Virus record (IMG/VR): IMGVR_UViG_3300028812_000010
Location: 1-35,927 of that record
Source of the DNA: a virus
Direction: 5' to 3' (one strand)
DNA length: 35,927 nt
The notes under the pieces were generated by a model. That model did not search any database. It was not told where the DNA came from and worked only from the letters and a program-made list of their open reading frames with translations. Within the stretch, counting starts at the first letter, position 1, and the number at the start of each line of letters is the position of its first letter. This document shows, in pieces, positions 23,393 through 30,566 of this stretch. The position numbers and the translations under genes are program-made.

Positions 23393-23695
23393 CTACGACT
23401 GGCCCGCAGCGGCCTTCATCAGCACGGCGCAGGCGTGGCGCTCGCAGCAGTCCCCCGTGAAGAAATCGGGGAAGTGGACGGAGAACTTCTCGGCGATCTG
23501 GCAGCAGCCCGTCTCGCCCTCGATGTCCTCCAGGAACTTCTCGGCCTCGCGCACGCGGCCGATCGTGCCCCGCGCCCGTGAGCGGGCCTGCTTGCGCCTC
23601 GTGTCGGTCTCCTTCGGGTCGGCGATCAAGCGCCCGGCCCGGTCCCACTTCACCTCGCCGCCGTGAATCTTCGGCAGCTCCACCTTCTTGGGCAC
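23393..23695 (-). CDS. Cys/His-containing hypothetical protein
   Basis: A 100-residue protein starting at GTG 23695 with GTAGGAGG upstream. The first 55 residues are basic (DPKETDTRRKQARSRARG). The second half holds GCCQ and GDCCERHAC, with His before the second cluster, so metal binding is likely. It is the last gene of a unit that began near 25371; promoter P2 lies just beyond. The family is unknown. Confidence 0.6.
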   Translation of the reverse strand: MPKKVELPKIHGGEVKWDRAGRLIADPKETDTRRKQARSRARGTIGRVREAEKFLEDIEGETGCCQIAEKFSVHFPDFFTGDCCERHACAVLMKAAAGQS

Positions 23696-23706
23696 TCTGT
23701 TGCCTC

Positions 23707-24378
23707 CTACTCGGCATCCCACGAGAGGCCCTCGTGGAACGCATCGCGGTTCAAGAACGGCGACGTGCGCAGCCGCTCCGCTTCGATGGCTCGATCCTCG
23801 TCCGTCATGTACGGCTCCCACGCGGCGATGCCAGCGAGGAACTCCGCCATGTCGATCGGCCGAGCGTGGCGAGCCGCCACGTCCTGCTCGTCGGGCTCCA
23901 CGGGCACGGTCGGGGCGTCGTAGCCCTGCTCGCCCTCGAACAGCGCGTGGTCGCCTCGGATGATCTTGCGGCGCGACTTCTTCCGCTTGCCCTCGTCGAC
24001 GGAGCGGACGTTCTCAGGGCGCACCGGCAGCTCCTCACGCGGGATGCGCGGGAGCTGCACCAGAACGCTCTCTCCGTACTCCGTGAGGACGTAGACGTAG
24101 CTGCGCCTCGCGTGACCGGCAGCGGTGCGCGAGCGTCGATGCTCGCCGGTCGAGCGGATCAGTCCAGCGCGCACCAGCGCGTTGACCGTCGCCCCGATGA
24201 TCGACCGCTCGGTCAACTCCGTGCCCTCCAGATGATCGCCGTGGAACTCACCTTTCTGACGGGCGATCAGGAGGATGCGGGCCTTGAGCCACCCGTACTC
24301 CTCGGGCTTCCACTTTCGGAACATCTCTTGGGCCTGGGCCAGGGACGCGGTGCGTCCACCTCGGCTCCCCGAGTTCAC
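23707..24378 (-). CDS. Winged-helix DNA-binding protein (putative)
   Basis: A 223-residue protein. Start GTG 24378 was chosen because GGGAGG precedes it; ATG 24324 is an alternative. Residues about 20-105 fit a winged helix: EEYGWLKARILLIARQKGEF, TERSIIGATVNALVRAGLIR, a basic loop, then SYVYVLTEYGESVLV. A basic stretch (GKRKKSRRKIIRG) and an acidic C-terminal region follow. It may be a phage transcription or replication regulator. Confidence 0.6.
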   Translation of the reverse strand: MNSGSRGGRTASLAQAQEMFRKWKPEEYGWLKARILLIARQKGEFHGDHLEGTELTERSIIGATVNALVRAGLIRSTGEHRRSRTAAGHARRSYVYVLTEYGESVLVQLPRIPREELPVRPENVRSVDEGKRKKSRRKIIRGDHALFEGEQGYDAPTVPVEPDEQDVAARHARPIDMAEFLAGIAAWEPYMTDEDRAIEAERLRTSPFLNRDAFHEGLSWDAE

Positions 24379-24517
24379 GATGATCCCTCCCGCAGATTCG
24401 ACAGATCGCAGGCAGCCACGCAAGGCCCACGCCGATCAGCTCCTTCACCGAGCCGTCGTGCGAGTGGACGATCCACAGCGTCGTACCGTCCTGCCGGGCG
24501 AAGCTCTCAATGGGCAC
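24248..24517 (-). CDS. Small CxxC protein overlapping the next gene
   Basis: An 89-residue protein starting at GTG 24517, 11 bases before the upstream stop. The first 55 residues look real (MPIESFARQDGTTLWIVHSH, LPAICRICGRDHRELG) with one CxxC and nearby His. The last about 40 residues are Pro/Arg-rich and overlap the following gene by 131 bases, far more than any other pair here. The true end may be affected by overprinting or a sequence difference. Confidence 0.45.
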   Translation of the reverse strand: MPIESFARQDGTTLWIVHSHDGSVKELIGVGLAWLPAICRICGRDHRELGEPRWTHRVPGPGPRDVPKVEARGVRVAQGPHPPDRPSER

Positions 24518-24695
24518 GAGGACGACCCGGCGGGTTCACCTTCACGCCCGACTCGTGCACCAAGATGGCGGCACGGGCGCGGGTGATGCCCATCTCGGCA
24601 GCCACGGCCGCGAGCGTGCCATGTTGCGCGTACAACCTTCCGGCCTTCTCGCGCAGGTCGGGCTCGTACTTCGGCGAACGGTTCGGCTCGATCAC
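24507..24695 (-). CDS. Small HTH protein
   Basis: A 62-residue protein starting at GTG 24695 (GTGA overlap). YAQHGTLAAVAAEMGITRAR forms a compact helix-turn-helix, flanked by a charged N-terminal helix (YEPDLREKAGRL) and a short strand. It is probably a DNA-binding regulator. It ends inside the start of the next gene. Confidence 0.6.
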   Translation of the reverse strand: MIEPNRSPKYEPDLREKAGRLYAQHGTLAAVAAEMGITRARAAILVHESGVKVNPPGRPRAH

Positions 24696-25054
24696 GTGTA
24701 CCTCGACTTCGTGAAGTCCACCCCGAGGCGCTGGCCCTGCTCGCCTGCCCAGGCGTTCATGGCCAGGAAGGTGCCGCGAGTCATGTCGGCGAGCACGTCG
24801 AGCGCCGTCAGCTGGTTCTGGTAGTCGCTCGCCCACGTGTTGACGATCTCTCGCTGATGGGTCTCGGTGCCGACCTGCTCGCGGTACTTGGAGCGGGAGA
24901 TCAACCAGACCTCGATGTCCTCGTCACCGCCCTCGCGCAGCACCTCCTGGGCGGCCTCGGCAGCGCGACGCAGCAGGTTGTACCGCTCCAGACGCGGGTC
25001 ATCGTCGTCGTTCTCCCTGATGAAGCCCGAGATGCGGTCACGGGGGTCGCTCAT
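24692..25054 (-). CDS. Hypothetical helical protein
   Basis: A 120-residue protein with ATG 25054 overlapping the upstream stop by four bases. It is acidic and helical at the start (RENDDDDPRLERYNLLRRA), has a short strand (EDIEVWLISRSKY), and long helices (THQREIVNTWASDYQNQL). No family was recognised. Confidence 0.6.
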   Translation of the reverse strand: MSDPRDRISGFIRENDDDDPRLERYNLLRRAAEAAQEVLREGGDEDIEVWLISRSKYREQVGTETHQREIVNTWASDYQNQLTALDVLADMTRGTFLAMNAWAGEQGQRLGVDFTKSRYT

Positions 25055-25371
25055 CGGCGTTGCTCCTTGTGGTCAGTGGCGAAGCCGTTGCACGTACGGC
25101 ACGCACGGCACTCGCCGTCCAGATTGTGCGAGGCAGCGATGTGCCCGCACTCGCACACCGACACGATGGTCGGCGGCTCGTACTCGGTCTCCACGATCTG
25201 GCTCCAGCTCTCCAACTGGCGCGTGTCGAGGTAGACCCGGATCGTGTTCCCATCAAGCCTGTCGGCGAGTAGCGGCGCCTGCAGCCACTCGCCGACACGC
25301 TCATAGGCAACGTCGGCTTCGTCCTCTGTAACGAATGACCGTTCCCAGACGACGATCAACCATGGTCTCAA
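25051..25371 (-). CDS. Hypothetical protein with C-terminal zinc knuckles
   Basis: A 106-residue protein. The start is placed at TTG 25371, four bases after AAGGAGG; a longer TTG start at 25398 would put the ribosome site inside the gene. An alpha-beta N-terminal domain (WLIVVWERSFVTEDEADVAY) is followed by CECGHIAASHNLDGECRACR and TCNGF, a CxCxH...CxxCxxC zinc module frequent in actinobacterial small proteins. It is the first gene after promoter P7. Confidence 0.6.
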   Translation of the reverse strand: MRPWLIVVWERSFVTEDEADVAYERVGEWLQAPLLADRLDGNTIRVYLDTRQLESWSQIVETEYEPPTIVSVCECGHIAASHNLDGECRACRTCNGFATDHKEQRR

Positions 25372-25400
25372 TGGGCCTCCTTGCTTGCTCTCTCGCAAGG

Positions 25401-25430
25401 ATTGTGACGCCCGCTATGCCTCAATGTCTA
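25401..25430 (-). promoter_or_regulatory. Promoter P7, TAGACA-N18-CACAAT
   Basis: The -35 is 25425-25430 and the -10 is 25401-25406, with an 18-base spacer like the other promoters here but no GGCGCC. Just downstream comes a small hairpin, CTTGC-GAGAGA-GCAAG, with the shared GAGAGA element in its loop, then AAGGAGG. It would start the operon that ends near 23393. Confidence 0.5.
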
Positions 25431-25440
25431 CCGTTCCCGT

Positions 25441-25490
25441 AGAACTCCCGCGCCGGGGCCGAAGCCCCGGCGCGTGTCCTGGGGAGTTCT
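25441..25490 (-). terminator. cUUCGg hairpin terminator after the AAA+ gene
   Basis: On the minus strand, eleven perfect GC-rich pairs (25464-25474 with 25449-25459) are closed by a TTCG loop on a C-G pair, the extra-stable cUUCGg form. An outer stem of eight pairs (25483-25490 with 25441-25448) encloses it. It begins at the AAA+ stop codon. No strong U-run follows, which is usual for high-GC hosts. Confidence 0.8.
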
Positions 25491-27039
25491 AGCCCTCGAC
25501 CTTCTTGAGCGAGTCGGAGCCGCCGTTCTCGGTCTTCGTGCGGAAGACCGTGGCGCCGTCCAGCTCCTTGATGTCCACGCCGTCCACGGCGCGGCGCATC
25601 TCGTGCCGCATCGCCGTCCCGAGCGGGTCGGGGATCTTGCCCTCCCCGGCGCCGTTCATCAGGTCGAGCTGGGGACGCAACCCCGACGCCGCGAGCACGA
25701 AGTCCTCGGTCGTCAGCATCAGGTCCTCGACCTCGCCCTCCGAGCGGGAGATCGCGTAGCGCAGGGTCCGGTCGATCGCCTCCTTCACGAACGCCGGGAG
25801 GAAGCCCTCCATGGCCTCGTACACGGCCTCGTAGTCGATGTCCTCGTCGAGCGTGCCCTGGGGCGCCGTCGCCTCGATCATGCGGGTGATGCCCGACAGG
25901 TCGAGCGCCCCGATGTGGATCATCGCGTCGAGGCGGCCGGGGCGCACCATGCCCCGGTGGATGCGCTCCTTGTGGTTCGTCGTGAGCACCAGCATCAGCT
26001 CGGTGCCCTTCGCCGTGATGCCGTCGAACAGGTCGAGCAGCCGGGCCACGGCGTCGCGGTCGCCCGACTCCGCGAGGATGTCCACGTCCTCGAAGAACAC
26101 GATCGCGGGCTGGTAGAGCCTCGCCGTCGCCATGACGGTCGCCAGCGAGTCCCGGGTCGGACGGCAGTAGATGAACGTCCAGCCGTTCGGCACCGCGACC
26201 TGCGCGGTGAGGAACGCGCCGAGCGTCTTGCCCGTGCCGTACGGCCCCTCCAGCAACACGGCGCGCTTGCGCGGGATGTTCATCCTGCGCATGACGTCCG
26301 TGTGCCTGATGACCGACCAGAGGTTCGCGTCCAACTGCGCGAGCACCTCGTCCGAGTAGACGACCTTGCGCGGGTCGACGCCCGACAGGTCGAGGAACTC
26401 CGCGTCCTCCTGCCCGTCGATCGCCTGGCCCTTGTAGATCGACTCCGACTCCAGCGTCTGCTGGACGACCCGGAAGAGGCCCTCGATGTGCGCCCGGTAC
26501 TTCCGGGGCGCGTCGACGGTCAGGACGAACAGCTGGCCCAGCTCGTTGTCCTCGGACACGCCGAGGAACATCTTGCCCCCGAACAGCGGGACGGCCAACT
26601 GCCCCCACGGGACCTGCATGGTCTCGGTCGGGCCGACGTTGATGGCGCGCATCTCCGGCGGCTTCTTGCCGAAGAACGTCCAGGTCGGCTTGCCGATCCC
26701 GGCCGTGCCGAACACCTTGATGAGGGACTTCTGCACGGCGGACGCACCGTCCCAGGGACGGAACTTGTACGTCCGCGTGAAGCGGGTCTCCTCCTCCTGC
26801 TGCTCGATGTGGTCCTCCAGGTACCGAATCGCGTCGACCGGCGACATGGTGGCGGGGAGCACCAGCTGGTTGCCCTGCTGGATCAGCGAGTCGTCCGTGA
26901 TCCGCTGGCCGCCCAACGCCGCGAGCGTGTCGAGCAGGTTGTCCTCCAACACCTGCTGCTCGGTCTTCTCGGGCGCGACGGCGATCCCCACGTTCGAGGA
27001 GCCCTTCCTGTCCTTGCGCTGCACTGCCTTATTAGCCAC
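25489..27039 (-). CDS. AAA+ ATPase (FtsH/Cdc48-like core)
   Basis: A 516-residue protein. GTG 27039 is preferred, five bases after AGGAGG. The N-terminal about 230 residues are a separate domain without a known motif. The AAA+ module has Walker A GPYGTGKT (265-272), Walker B IVFFEDVD (about 313-320), sensor TTNH (about 353-356) and a second-region-of-homology RPGRLD (about 366-371), most like the classic AAA clade. No protease or helicase domain is attached. The substrate is unknown: remodelling of host or phage complexes is inferred. It has its own strong terminator. Confidence 0.8.
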   Translation of the reverse strand: MANKAVQRKDRKGSSNVGIAVAPEKTEQQVLEDNLLDTLAALGGQRITDDSLIQQGNQLVLPATMSPVDAIRYLEDHIEQQEEETRFTRTYKFRPWDGASAVQKSLIKVFGTAGIGKPTWTFFGKKPPEMRAINVGPTETMQVPWGQLAVPLFGGKMFLGVSEDNELGQLFVLTVDAPRKYRAHIEGLFRVVQQTLESESIYKGQAIDGQEDAEFLDLSGVDPRKVVYSDEVLAQLDANLWSVIRHTDVMRRMNIPRKRAVLLEGPYGTGKTLGAFLTAQVAVPNGWTFIYCRPTRDSLATVMATARLYQPAIVFFEDVDILAESGDRDAVARLLDLFDGITAKGTELMLVLTTNHKERIHRGMVRPGRLDAMIHIGALDLSGITRMIEATAPQGTLDEDIDYEAVYEAMEGFLPAFVKEAIDRTLRYAISRSEGEVEDLMLTTEDFVLAASGLRPQLDLMNGAGEGKIPDPLGTAMRHEMRRAVDGVDIKELDGATVFRTKTENGGSDSLKKVEG

Positions 27040-27052
27040 TTGCACCTCCTAC

Positions 27053-27292
27053 TCACCCCCTCTCTGTGGCAGATTGGGGATGGTCTCCTTTGTGCCGTCG
27101 GTGCCACCACTCGCACTCGGCGAGTAGGTAAACGTCCGACCGCCCGAACCGACCAACCGTCGCCGGGAAGCTGTCGAGCTTCGACCATGCCCACACAGTC
27201 GAGCGCGACACTCCCCAACGACGGGCGAGGTCGGCCTGTACGACCAGACCGCCAACCGCCCGCAGAGCAGACCTCGCTACGGTCACGCTCAC
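27053..27292 (-). CDS. HTH protein (excisionase/MerR-like)
   Basis: A 79-residue protein. GTG 27292 is the likeliest start, though no clear ribosome site precedes it. GGLVVQADLARRWGVSRSTV and WAWSKLDSFPATVGRFGRSD give a helix-turn-helix with the wing typical of excisionase/AlpA-type proteins, followed by VYLLAECEWWHRRH. It sits immediately before the AAA+ gene (13-base gap). It could be a regulator of that gene or a recombination directionality factor; without an integrase in view, regulation is likelier. Confidence 0.6.
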   Translation of the reverse strand: MSVTVARSALRAVGGLVVQADLARRWGVSRSTVWAWSKLDSFPATVGRFGRSDVYLLAECEWWHRRHKGDHPQSATERG

Positions 27293-27318
27293 GGGGGGTT
27301 TGCGCTGGTCGCCCAAGA

Positions 27319-27507
27319 TCAGATCGCGGCCACGATGCGGATAACGATCACGGCCGCAACCACGATGGCCAGGAACGCCACGAATACTCGCGACCATTCG
27401 ACACGTTCGCGGCGCTCCACGCGGTTGAACTGCTTGATCCGGCGAGCGTCAGCGGCACGCTGCGACTCGGCAGCGCGCCGCTCCCACTCCTGCTGCGACA
27501 GCCTCAC
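27319..27507 (-). CDS. Small membrane protein
   Basis: A 62-residue protein starting at GTG 27507 in a GTGA overlap. A charged helix (RIKQFNRVERRERVEW) is followed by one C-terminal span (about 41-62, VFVAFLAIVVAAVIVIRIVA). The function is unknown. Confidence 0.6.
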   Translation of the reverse strand: MRLSQQEWERRAAESQRAADARRIKQFNRVERRERVEWSRVFVAFLAIVVAAVIVIRIVAAI

Positions 27508-27896
27508 TTCTTCTCCTCGTCGCTCGGCTCCTGTTCGCCGAACAGCTTGCGTAGGAACTCGATCGGGTTCTCGGGAATCTCGTCGGGGCCGAACGGGCCG
27601 AGCACGATCGGGCCTTGCATCATGCCGCGCTGCTGCTCGGTCATCTTCGCCAACGCGAGCGCGGCGACCATCTCGGAGATCGCGATCACCTTGAAGCGAT
27701 CCTCGGCGTCCAGCTCGCCCTGCTTGTAGATCGACTGGTAGCCCTGGATCATCCCGATGAGGGCGTCGAGCAGCACGGGGAGCGACTGCTCGGGCTCAAG
27801 GCCGTTCTCCTCTCGCTGCCGCTGCCAGAAGCTCACCGCCGCCAGTAGCGTCGGGTCGTCGTCGGGGTCCGGCGGCAGTTCCTCTTCGTCGGACAC
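27504..27896 (-). CDS. Hypothetical helical protein
   Basis: A 130-residue protein starting at GTG 27896 with AAAGGAGA upstream. An acidic N-terminus (SDEEELPPDPDDD), a long central helical core (LLDALIGMIQGYQSIYKQG, KVIAISEMVAALALAKM) and an acidic-basic tail are visible. No family was recognised. It heads a group (this gene, membrane protein, HTH, AAA+) that ends at the cUUCGg terminator. Confidence 0.6.
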   Translation of the reverse strand: MSDEEELPPDPDDDPTLLAAVSFWQRQREENGLEPEQSLPVLLDALIGMIQGYQSIYKQGELDAEDRFKVIAISEMVAALALAKMTEQQRGMMQGPIVLGPFGPDEIPENPIEFLRKLFGEQEPSDEEKK

Positions 27897-27923
27897 TACG
27901 TCTCCTTTCTGCGGTCGATGGGA

Positions 27924-27949
27924 CCGCGTGCTCTCACATACGGAGCATG
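27924..27949 (-). promoter_or_regulatory. CATGCTCCG...GTGAGAG element without clear -35
   Basis: The same CATGCTCCG (27941-27949) and following TGAGAG seen at promoters P4 and P5 occur here 45-55 bases before GTG 27896. No TTGACA-like hexamer lies 16-19 bases upstream. It may be an activator-dependent promoter of the same family or a leader element. Confidence 0.45.
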
Positions 27950-27982
27950 AACGCCACTGCACCTATCGTGCTTCCTCGTGTG

Positions 27983-28228
27983 TCAGAGCGGGCGCGTCGT
28001 GAACTTGGCGTGGCGCTTGCCGTGCTCGCGCAGGAAGGCTTTGGTCACGCCGTCGTAGTTCTCGACGCACGGCTTCGACGCCGGGTACGCCGCTTCGCAG
28101 CGCAGGCACCCGACCTCGACCGTCAACAGGTTGTCGTGCAACAAGCCAATCGCCACGCCCCGGGCGAGTGACTCCTCGTCCACGTGGTACATCGCGATGG
28201 CGATCCATTCATGCTCCGGCGATGGCAC
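27983..28228 (-). CDS. Small CxxC protein
   Basis: An 81-residue protein starting at GTG 28228, overlapping the upstream gene by 20 bases. A helical start (HEWIAIAMYHVDEESLARG), then VGCLRCEAAYPASKPC with three cysteines, suggests a metal site. The end is basic (REHGKRHAKF). No family was recognised. Confidence 0.6.
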   Translation of the reverse strand: MPSPEHEWIAIAMYHVDEESLARGVAIGLLHDNLLTVEVGCLRCEAAYPASKPCVENYDGVTKAFLREHGKRHAKFTTRPL

Positions 28229-28685
28229 GGAACCCCGCCTCCATCCCGAGAGTCACCGCGCCGTCGCCGTTCGCGAGCGGGTGCCTGCGCCAGTCGCCCA
28301 ACAGCGGGCTCTCGTTCTCGCGCCGGGTGATCGGTGCGTCCCAGAACTCCGTCGCCTCGTGGTCGCGGATCATCACGAACACGACCTCGCGTCGGTTGGG
28401 ATGCGTGGACGGACGACTCTCGCCCGGCGGCGCGGTCCACGCCGAGGAGACCATCGCAACCAGCGACGGCTTGTTTTCCACGATCAGGCCCGCGATGACC
28501 ATCGGCAGTTTCTCCCGCCCCTTCGGCTCGAAGAAGGCGCCGTCGATCAACACCATCGTCAGCTTGCCGTCGTTGAACATCAACATGTGGGCGTTGACGT
28601 CGCCGTCCGGGCCGCACGACTCCAGGTCGTCCTTCGCCCACTCCTTGACTCGCTCGCGGAGTTCGCCGAGCGTCTCCTTCGCCAT
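28209..28685 (-). CDS. Hypothetical alpha-beta protein
   Basis: A 158-residue protein with AAGGAGACGAG before ATG 28685. It has an N-terminal helix (TLGELRERVKEWAKDDLES), then strands (MLMFNDGKLTMVLIDGAFF, LPMVIAGLIVENKPSLVAMV, REVVFVMIRDHE) forming a clear alpha-beta fold. A polar C-terminus follows. No catalytic motif was recognised. Confidence 0.6.
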   Translation of the reverse strand: MAKETLGELRERVKEWAKDDLESCGPDGDVNAHMLMFNDGKLTMVLIDGAFFEPKGREKLPMVIAGLIVENKPSLVAMVSSAWTAPPGESRPSTHPNRREVVFVMIRDHEATEFWDAPITRRENESPLLGDWRRHPLANGDGAVTLGMEAGFRAIAGA

Positions 28686-28706
28686 CTCGTCTCCTTGTTC
28701 GCTCTC

Positions 28707-29228
28707 TCAGGTCTTGGCCTTGGTGTTCGGTCGCACGTGCCCCGTCTGCTGCTCGTGGAGCGCGAGCACCATCGCCGCCACCTTGCGCGGCCAGATGCGC
28801 CGCGACTCTGTTGCCTTGCAGAAGGCACGGATCTTGGCGAGCGCCTCGCCGGGAATCTCGTCGCGCCCGGCGCCCTTGCCGCCCTGCGCGTAGTGCTGGA
28901 GCTGCTGCAGGGTCGCGGGCTCGAACGCCTTGCCGGGCTCGGTGCCCAGGCGCTCGGCGATGAGCTGCGCCTGCGGTGCGGTGATCGCTGAGCCGAGCTT
29001 CGCGCCGCCTGCCTCTGCGATCTCCACAGCGCGGTGCGCCAGGACTCGCATCGGGTCGGGCGGCTTCGGCTCATCCTTCTTGGTCGTGCCGATCGGGATG
29101 TGCTCGCCATCCGGCGGCGCGTTCAGCTTGTCGAGGCGAGCGAGGCGCTTGCGCTCCGCTTCCGCGTCGAGGGCGGTCTTCTCTCCCTGCCCGTTCTTGA
29201 CGGGTGTCTCCTGCTGCTCGGTAGCCAT
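28707..29228 (-). CDS. Hypothetical protein with WPRKVAA module
   Basis: A 173-residue protein; ATG 29228 has GGAGG five bases upstream. A charged disordered start (residues 1-58) is followed by a helical core (MRVLAHRAVEIAEAGGAKLG, LQQLQHYAQGG). The C-terminal module ESRRIWPRKVAAMVLALHEQ is nearly repeated in the partial gene at the right edge of the window, so the two proteins are paralogues or share a domain. Promoter P3 drives it. Confidence 0.6.
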   Translation of the reverse strand: MATEQQETPVKNGQGEKTALDAEAERKRLARLDKLNAPPDGEHIPIGTTKKDEPKPPDPMRVLAHRAVEIAEAGGAKLGSAITAPQAQLIAERLGTEPGKAFEPATLQQLQHYAQGGKGAGRDEIPGEALAKIRAFCKATESRRIWPRKVAAMVLALHEQQTGHVRPNTKAKT

Positions 29229-29290
29229 GCGGCCCTCCGTCGTTCGCTTGCACGACGGACCTTGATCGCCGCGCAGCCGTGACTGCAACC

Positions 29291-29320
29291 TCTATATCAA
29301 CGAGGCGCCTTGTGCGTCAA
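29291..29320 (-). promoter_or_regulatory. Promoter P3, TTGACG-N18-TATAGA, GGCGCC in spacer
   Basis: The -35 is 29315-29320 and the -10 is 29291-29296; the spacer is 18 bases and includes the palindrome AGGCGCCT. The -35 and spacer are also the last codons of the 3D-domain gene. The leader carries a 7-pair hairpin (CCGTCGT/ACGACGG) touching the ribosome site of the next gene. Confidence 0.7.
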
Positions 29321-29701
29321 CCGACCGAGCCGGATCTTCTTCCCCACGACCCGGCCTCGCCTGTGCGGCCAGCCGAGCGAGTAGGTCACGTAGCGCCTGC
29401 CCCAGACCCACGAGTAGGAGCATGACGGCGACCAGAAGTCGAGGTCGGACCCCCAGCCGATGCGGTCGCGCACGGTGAACCGCTTGCGGCCCAAGAAGGA
29501 CGTGTTGCGCAGGTAGATGCGCGTCCCCAGCGGGTGCCGGTTCGAGGCGACCGAGCCGAAGCGCACGTAGCTGCCGTCGGCCATGATCGTGCCTGCCGAG
29601 CAGAGTGAGTACGAGGTCGACATGGCGCCGAACTTCGCGACCGCAGACGACGGGGCCGCCGCGAGCGCGGCGGCCCCGAGTGCAACCAACTTCACCTTCA
29701 C
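29297..29701 (-). CDS. Secreted 3D-domain protein
   Basis: A 134-residue protein; GTG 29701 follows AGGAGG by five bases. Residues 1-22 are a signal peptide (VKVKLVALGAAALAAAPSSA, cleavage near AVA-KF). The rest matches the 3D/double-psi pattern of RlpA and MltA-type proteins: MADGSYVRFGSVASNRHPLG, TRIYL, FTVRDRIGWGSDLDFW and a closing GRRYVTYSLG. Such domains act on or bind peptidoglycan. It is expressed from the early strand, away from the lysis cassette, so a role in envelope remodelling or superinfection control is possible (inference). Confidence 0.75.
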   Translation of the reverse strand: MKVKLVALGAAALAAAPSSAVAKFGAMSTSYSLCSAGTIMADGSYVRFGSVASNRHPLGTRIYLRNTSFLGRKRFTVRDRIGWGSDLDFWSPSCSYSWVWGRRYVTYSLGWPHRRGRVVGKKIRLGRLTHKAPR

Positions 29702-29721
29702 GAAGTCCTCCTGTGGACGAG

Positions 29722-30267
29722 TTACACCTGGCCGAGGTGCGGCAGGTCGAAGTCGGTCTGCGGGCGAGCCGGGTACGCCCTGAGCCTGAAGCCCGCCGCG
29801 TCGCCCATCAGGAACATCGCCGTGGCGATCACGCGATCCGTCACCGGGATCGAGTTGACCGTCTTCGGGTAGGCGCAGAACGACTGGGTGCGGGTCTGCA
29901 CCGCGTAGGAGATTTTCCTCGCGGTGATGCGGTACAGCAGCGAGTCGCTGCCGACCACCGTGATCTCCTGCGTGCGCAGGTAGTCCTCGAACTGGCGCTC
30001 GTTCACCAGCTCTTGGAGCAACGACACGGCCTTGATCTCGGCGTTGTTCGACTGGCCCGGGTACGCCTGGTTCGGGTAGCAAATCGCGCAGCGGGCGTTG
30101 CCACACCCAGCCGAGCGATCCCTGTAGGGCGTAGCGAGATACGGCCAGTTGATGGCTTTGAGCCGCTCCTCGATCGGGAGCAGCGTCTTGTCGCGGTCGG
30201 GGAGCATCTGTTCGGCCCGCCACAGGGGCGCGGCCGACGCCGCGCCCCTGTAGAGGAAGTTCGCCAT
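29722..30267 (-). CDS. Hypothetical protein with CxxC cluster
   Basis: A 181-residue protein with ATG 30267 directly after the upstream TAG. CGNARCAICYPNQAYPG (about 55-71) gives three closely spaced cysteines, suggesting a metal site. A mixed alpha-beta domain follows (AEIKAVSLLQELVNERQFED, ITVVGSDSLLYRITARKISY). The C-terminal third carries a hydrophobic helix (DRVIATAMFLMGDAAG). No family was recognised. Confidence 0.6.
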   Translation of the reverse strand: MANFLYRGAASAAPLWRAEQMLPDRDKTLLPIEERLKAINWPYLATPYRDRSAGCGNARCAICYPNQAYPGQSNNAEIKAVSLLQELVNERQFEDYLRTQEITVVGSDSLLYRITARKISYAVQTRTQSFCAYPKTVNSIPVTDRVIATAMFLMGDAAGFRLRAYPARPQTDFDLPHLGQV

Positions 30268-30492
30268 CTAGCCGCCCTGGAACGCCGGGACGATGAGGAC
30301 GTTCGGGTGCTCGCCCGGCTTGTAGTCGCCCCGGGCGATCCGCTCCTTCGACTCCTGGTTGAAGACCATCGAGCGGTTGTTGAACGCCCGCTGGACGATC
30401 GCCTCGGCCTCGCGCACGGCCATGTCGGACTCGGTGTCGATCTCCACGACCGAGTGCCCGGACGAGTCCAGGGTCTTGATCCTCGCGATCAT
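30268..30492 (-). CDS. Small hypothetical protein
   Basis: A 74-residue protein with CAGGAGGCAGC before ATG 30492. Pattern: strand (MIARIKTLDSSGHSVVEID), helix (MAVREAEAIVQRAFNNRSM), strand (NVLIVPAFQGG). A helix start such as AEAIVQRAF suggests a small alpha-beta fold. No function is known. It follows the hairpin at 30529-30555. Confidence 0.6.
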   Translation of the reverse strand: MIARIKTLDSSGHSVVEIDTESDMAVREAEAIVQRAFNNRSMVFNQESKERIARGDYKPGEHPNVLIVPAFQGG

Positions 30493-30528
30493 GCTGCCTC
30501 CTGCATGGTTGCTACGGACAACGACACA

Positions 30529-30555
30529 CGCCCCTGGCTCGCACTGCCAGGGGCG
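30529..30555 (-). terminator. Perfect 10-pair GC hairpin
   Basis: CGCCCCTGGC (30529-30538) pairs with GCCAGGGGCG (30546-30555) around a seven-base loop. It lies between two minus-strand genes and is followed only by a mixed T-rich stretch, so it is a terminator or processing signal typical of high-GC genomes. Confidence 0.6.
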
Positions 30556-30566
30556 CTCCCTTCTGA

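Noticed and set aside
25474-27729. Long plus-strand open frame (751 codons) opposite the AAA+ gene
   Set aside because: The minus-strand protein has intact Walker and sensor motifs; the plus frame is low-complexity His/Arg/Leu/Val and lacks a start signal.
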